DNA from: Bacilli bacterium
GTDB taxonomy: Bacteria > Bacillota_I > Bacilli_A > RFN20 > CAG-288
Assembly (NCBI GenBank): GCA_022774485.1
Contig: JALFLX010000083.1
Span: 1 to 5,911, forward strand
DNA length: 5,911 nt
Direction: 5' to 3'
Below the pieces are notes generated by a model. It had not been told where the DNA came from. It saw nothing but the letters and a program-made list of their open reading frames with translations, and ran no database searches. The translations under genes were made by a program, and so were the position numbers. Below are positions 5,208 through 5,911 of the stretch, one piece after another (within the stretch, counting starts at the first letter, position 1; every line of letters starts with the position of its first letter).

Positions 5208-5911
5208 CTAACTGTCCTCCTAAGATATGTCTTTGCAAACTGAGCGATAAAAAGTGTCATTTTCAAATCACCATCATCTTGGTTGATTTTGATATCTTTT
5301 TCAATCTGACCGAGATCTTTTAAGACAGAGAGCAGCGTGACAAAGGATAAGCTTGCACTGTCTTTTAAGGCGTAGTAGACAACACCTGGTTTCAAAGAAA
5401 GCTCTTGGGCGATGTCATCTTTTTTCAAGCCTTCTTCCGCAAGCGCTTTGACCTGTGCCATATTGGAGAACTGAGAGGCGAAGACAGGGAGAAGAGAAAG
5501 GGCATCATACCCTTTCATCGTCAGGTCTTGATAGACATGGAGCGCTTTGGAAACTTCGCCCTTAACGAGAAGAGAGACAATAGAAAAGATGTTATCTTCT
5601 AATGGTCTATAGACAAGTTCAATCACGTCTTGTACAACAACATTTTTCGTATACGTAAAAAGTTTGTTGAGATTATTTTCAAACGCTAAAAAGTCACCTT
5701 TTGTCCTCTCAAGAAGAAGTGCAGCTGCTTCTCGATTGATATCACAGCGTTCTTCTTTAGCACGCTGATACGCGTAGAGTATCATATCATTGTCAGAGGG
5801 GATATCCGCACAAACTAAAGAAACTGTTGGAGATGATAACGATTTGTTCGGGCTTCCAGTCTTTGCCACATCTCCTGGAACGACAAAGAAGACATCGGTA
5901 TCTTCGGAGGG
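5204..5911 (-). CDS. holA: DNA polymerase III delta subunit (HolA), 5' end outside the window
   Basis: HolA is the clamp-loader subunit that opens the beta sliding clamp. The frame is open to the window edge, giving 235 visible residues; about 90-110 N-terminal residues, including most of domain I, are missing against the usual 320-350. A GTG at 5869 is internal, because in-frame coding (VFFVVPGD) continues upstream of it. Recognition rests on the domain II/III pattern: GDFLAFENNLNKLFTYT, the delta-family match to an E-x-x-KL-x-x-Y helix; LEDNIFSIVSLLVKGEVSKAL; the helical region LLPVFASQFSNMAQVKAL; and the C-terminal motif around DIKINQDDGDLKMTLFIAQF. Similarity in this family is low, so helix pattern and context matter: the gene is convergent with rpsT, as in Bacilli. 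In Bacillus the gene upstream is often comEC, which would lie outside this window. Its last codons, AGG AGG, form the ribosome binding site of the next gene. Confidence 0.9.
   Translation of the reverse strand, partial: PSEDTDVFFVVPGDVAKTGSPNKSLSSPTVSLVCADIPSDNDMILYAYQRAKEERCDINREAAALLLERTKGDFLAFENNLNKLFTYTKNVVVQDVIELVYRPLEDNIFSIVSLLVKGEVSKALHVYQDLTMKGYDALSLLPVFASQFSNMAQVKALAEEGLKKDDIAQELSLKPGVVYYALKDSASLSFVTLLSVLKDLGQIEKDIKINQDDGDLKMTLFIAQFAKTYLRRTVR

Noticed and set aside
5867..5869. GTG as the start codon of holA.
   Set aside because: The same frame continues with plausible delta-subunit sequence to the window edge, and the protein would be about 100 residues too short.
1..5911. A new defence, mobile or CRISPR-like system.
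   Set aside because: Seven housekeeping-type or single unknown genes fill the window; there are no direct repeat arrays, transposase or integrase motifs, attachment-site duplications or toxin-antitoxin pairs visible.

Overview
The window holds ordinary chromosomal DNA from what looks like a low-to-moderate GC Gram-positive bacterium (Firmicutes/Bacillota, possibly an Erysipelotrichia- or RF39-like Bacilli lineage; the lineage is inference). The evidence is an RNase J-family ribonuclease, strong AGGAGG-type ribosome binding sites, and holA and rpsT facing each other as is common in Bacilli. TGA ends at least three genes and is not used inside any of them, so the standard bacterial code applies and the code-4 mycoplasmas are unlikely.

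Layout. Positions 1-1463 (+) carry the 3' part of N-carbamoylputrescine amidase (aguB), joined by an ATGA overlap to a complete exodeoxyribonuclease III / AP endonuclease (xth). A 110-base gap with several small inverted repeats follows. Positions 1574-3331 (+) encode an RNase J-like protein that lacks two canonical metal-ligand histidines. A strong bidirectional terminator separates it from the convergent deoC (deoxyribose-phosphate aldolase, 3370-4008, -). Between deoC and rpsT (4009-4240) lie two divergent sigma-A-type promoters and a 10-base inverted repeat. rpsT (ribosomal protein bS20, 4241-4519, +) ends in two consecutive terminator hairpins. The second of these also serves the opposite-strand pair holA (DNA polymerase III delta subunit, 5' end outside the window) and an unrecognised membrane-anchored protein coupled to it by another ATGA overlap.

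The genes do not form one pathway. They are housekeeping functions: polyamine synthesis, DNA repair, RNA decay, deoxynucleoside catabolism, translation and replication. Every region of more than about 100 bases without a gene is described below. I see no mobile element, CRISPR array, tRNA, rRNA or defence system, and no evidence of a wholly new system. The most interesting items are the degenerate active site of the RNase J paralogue, the leader structures of its gene and of rpsT, the very short predicted leader of deoC, and the unknown membrane protein after holA.
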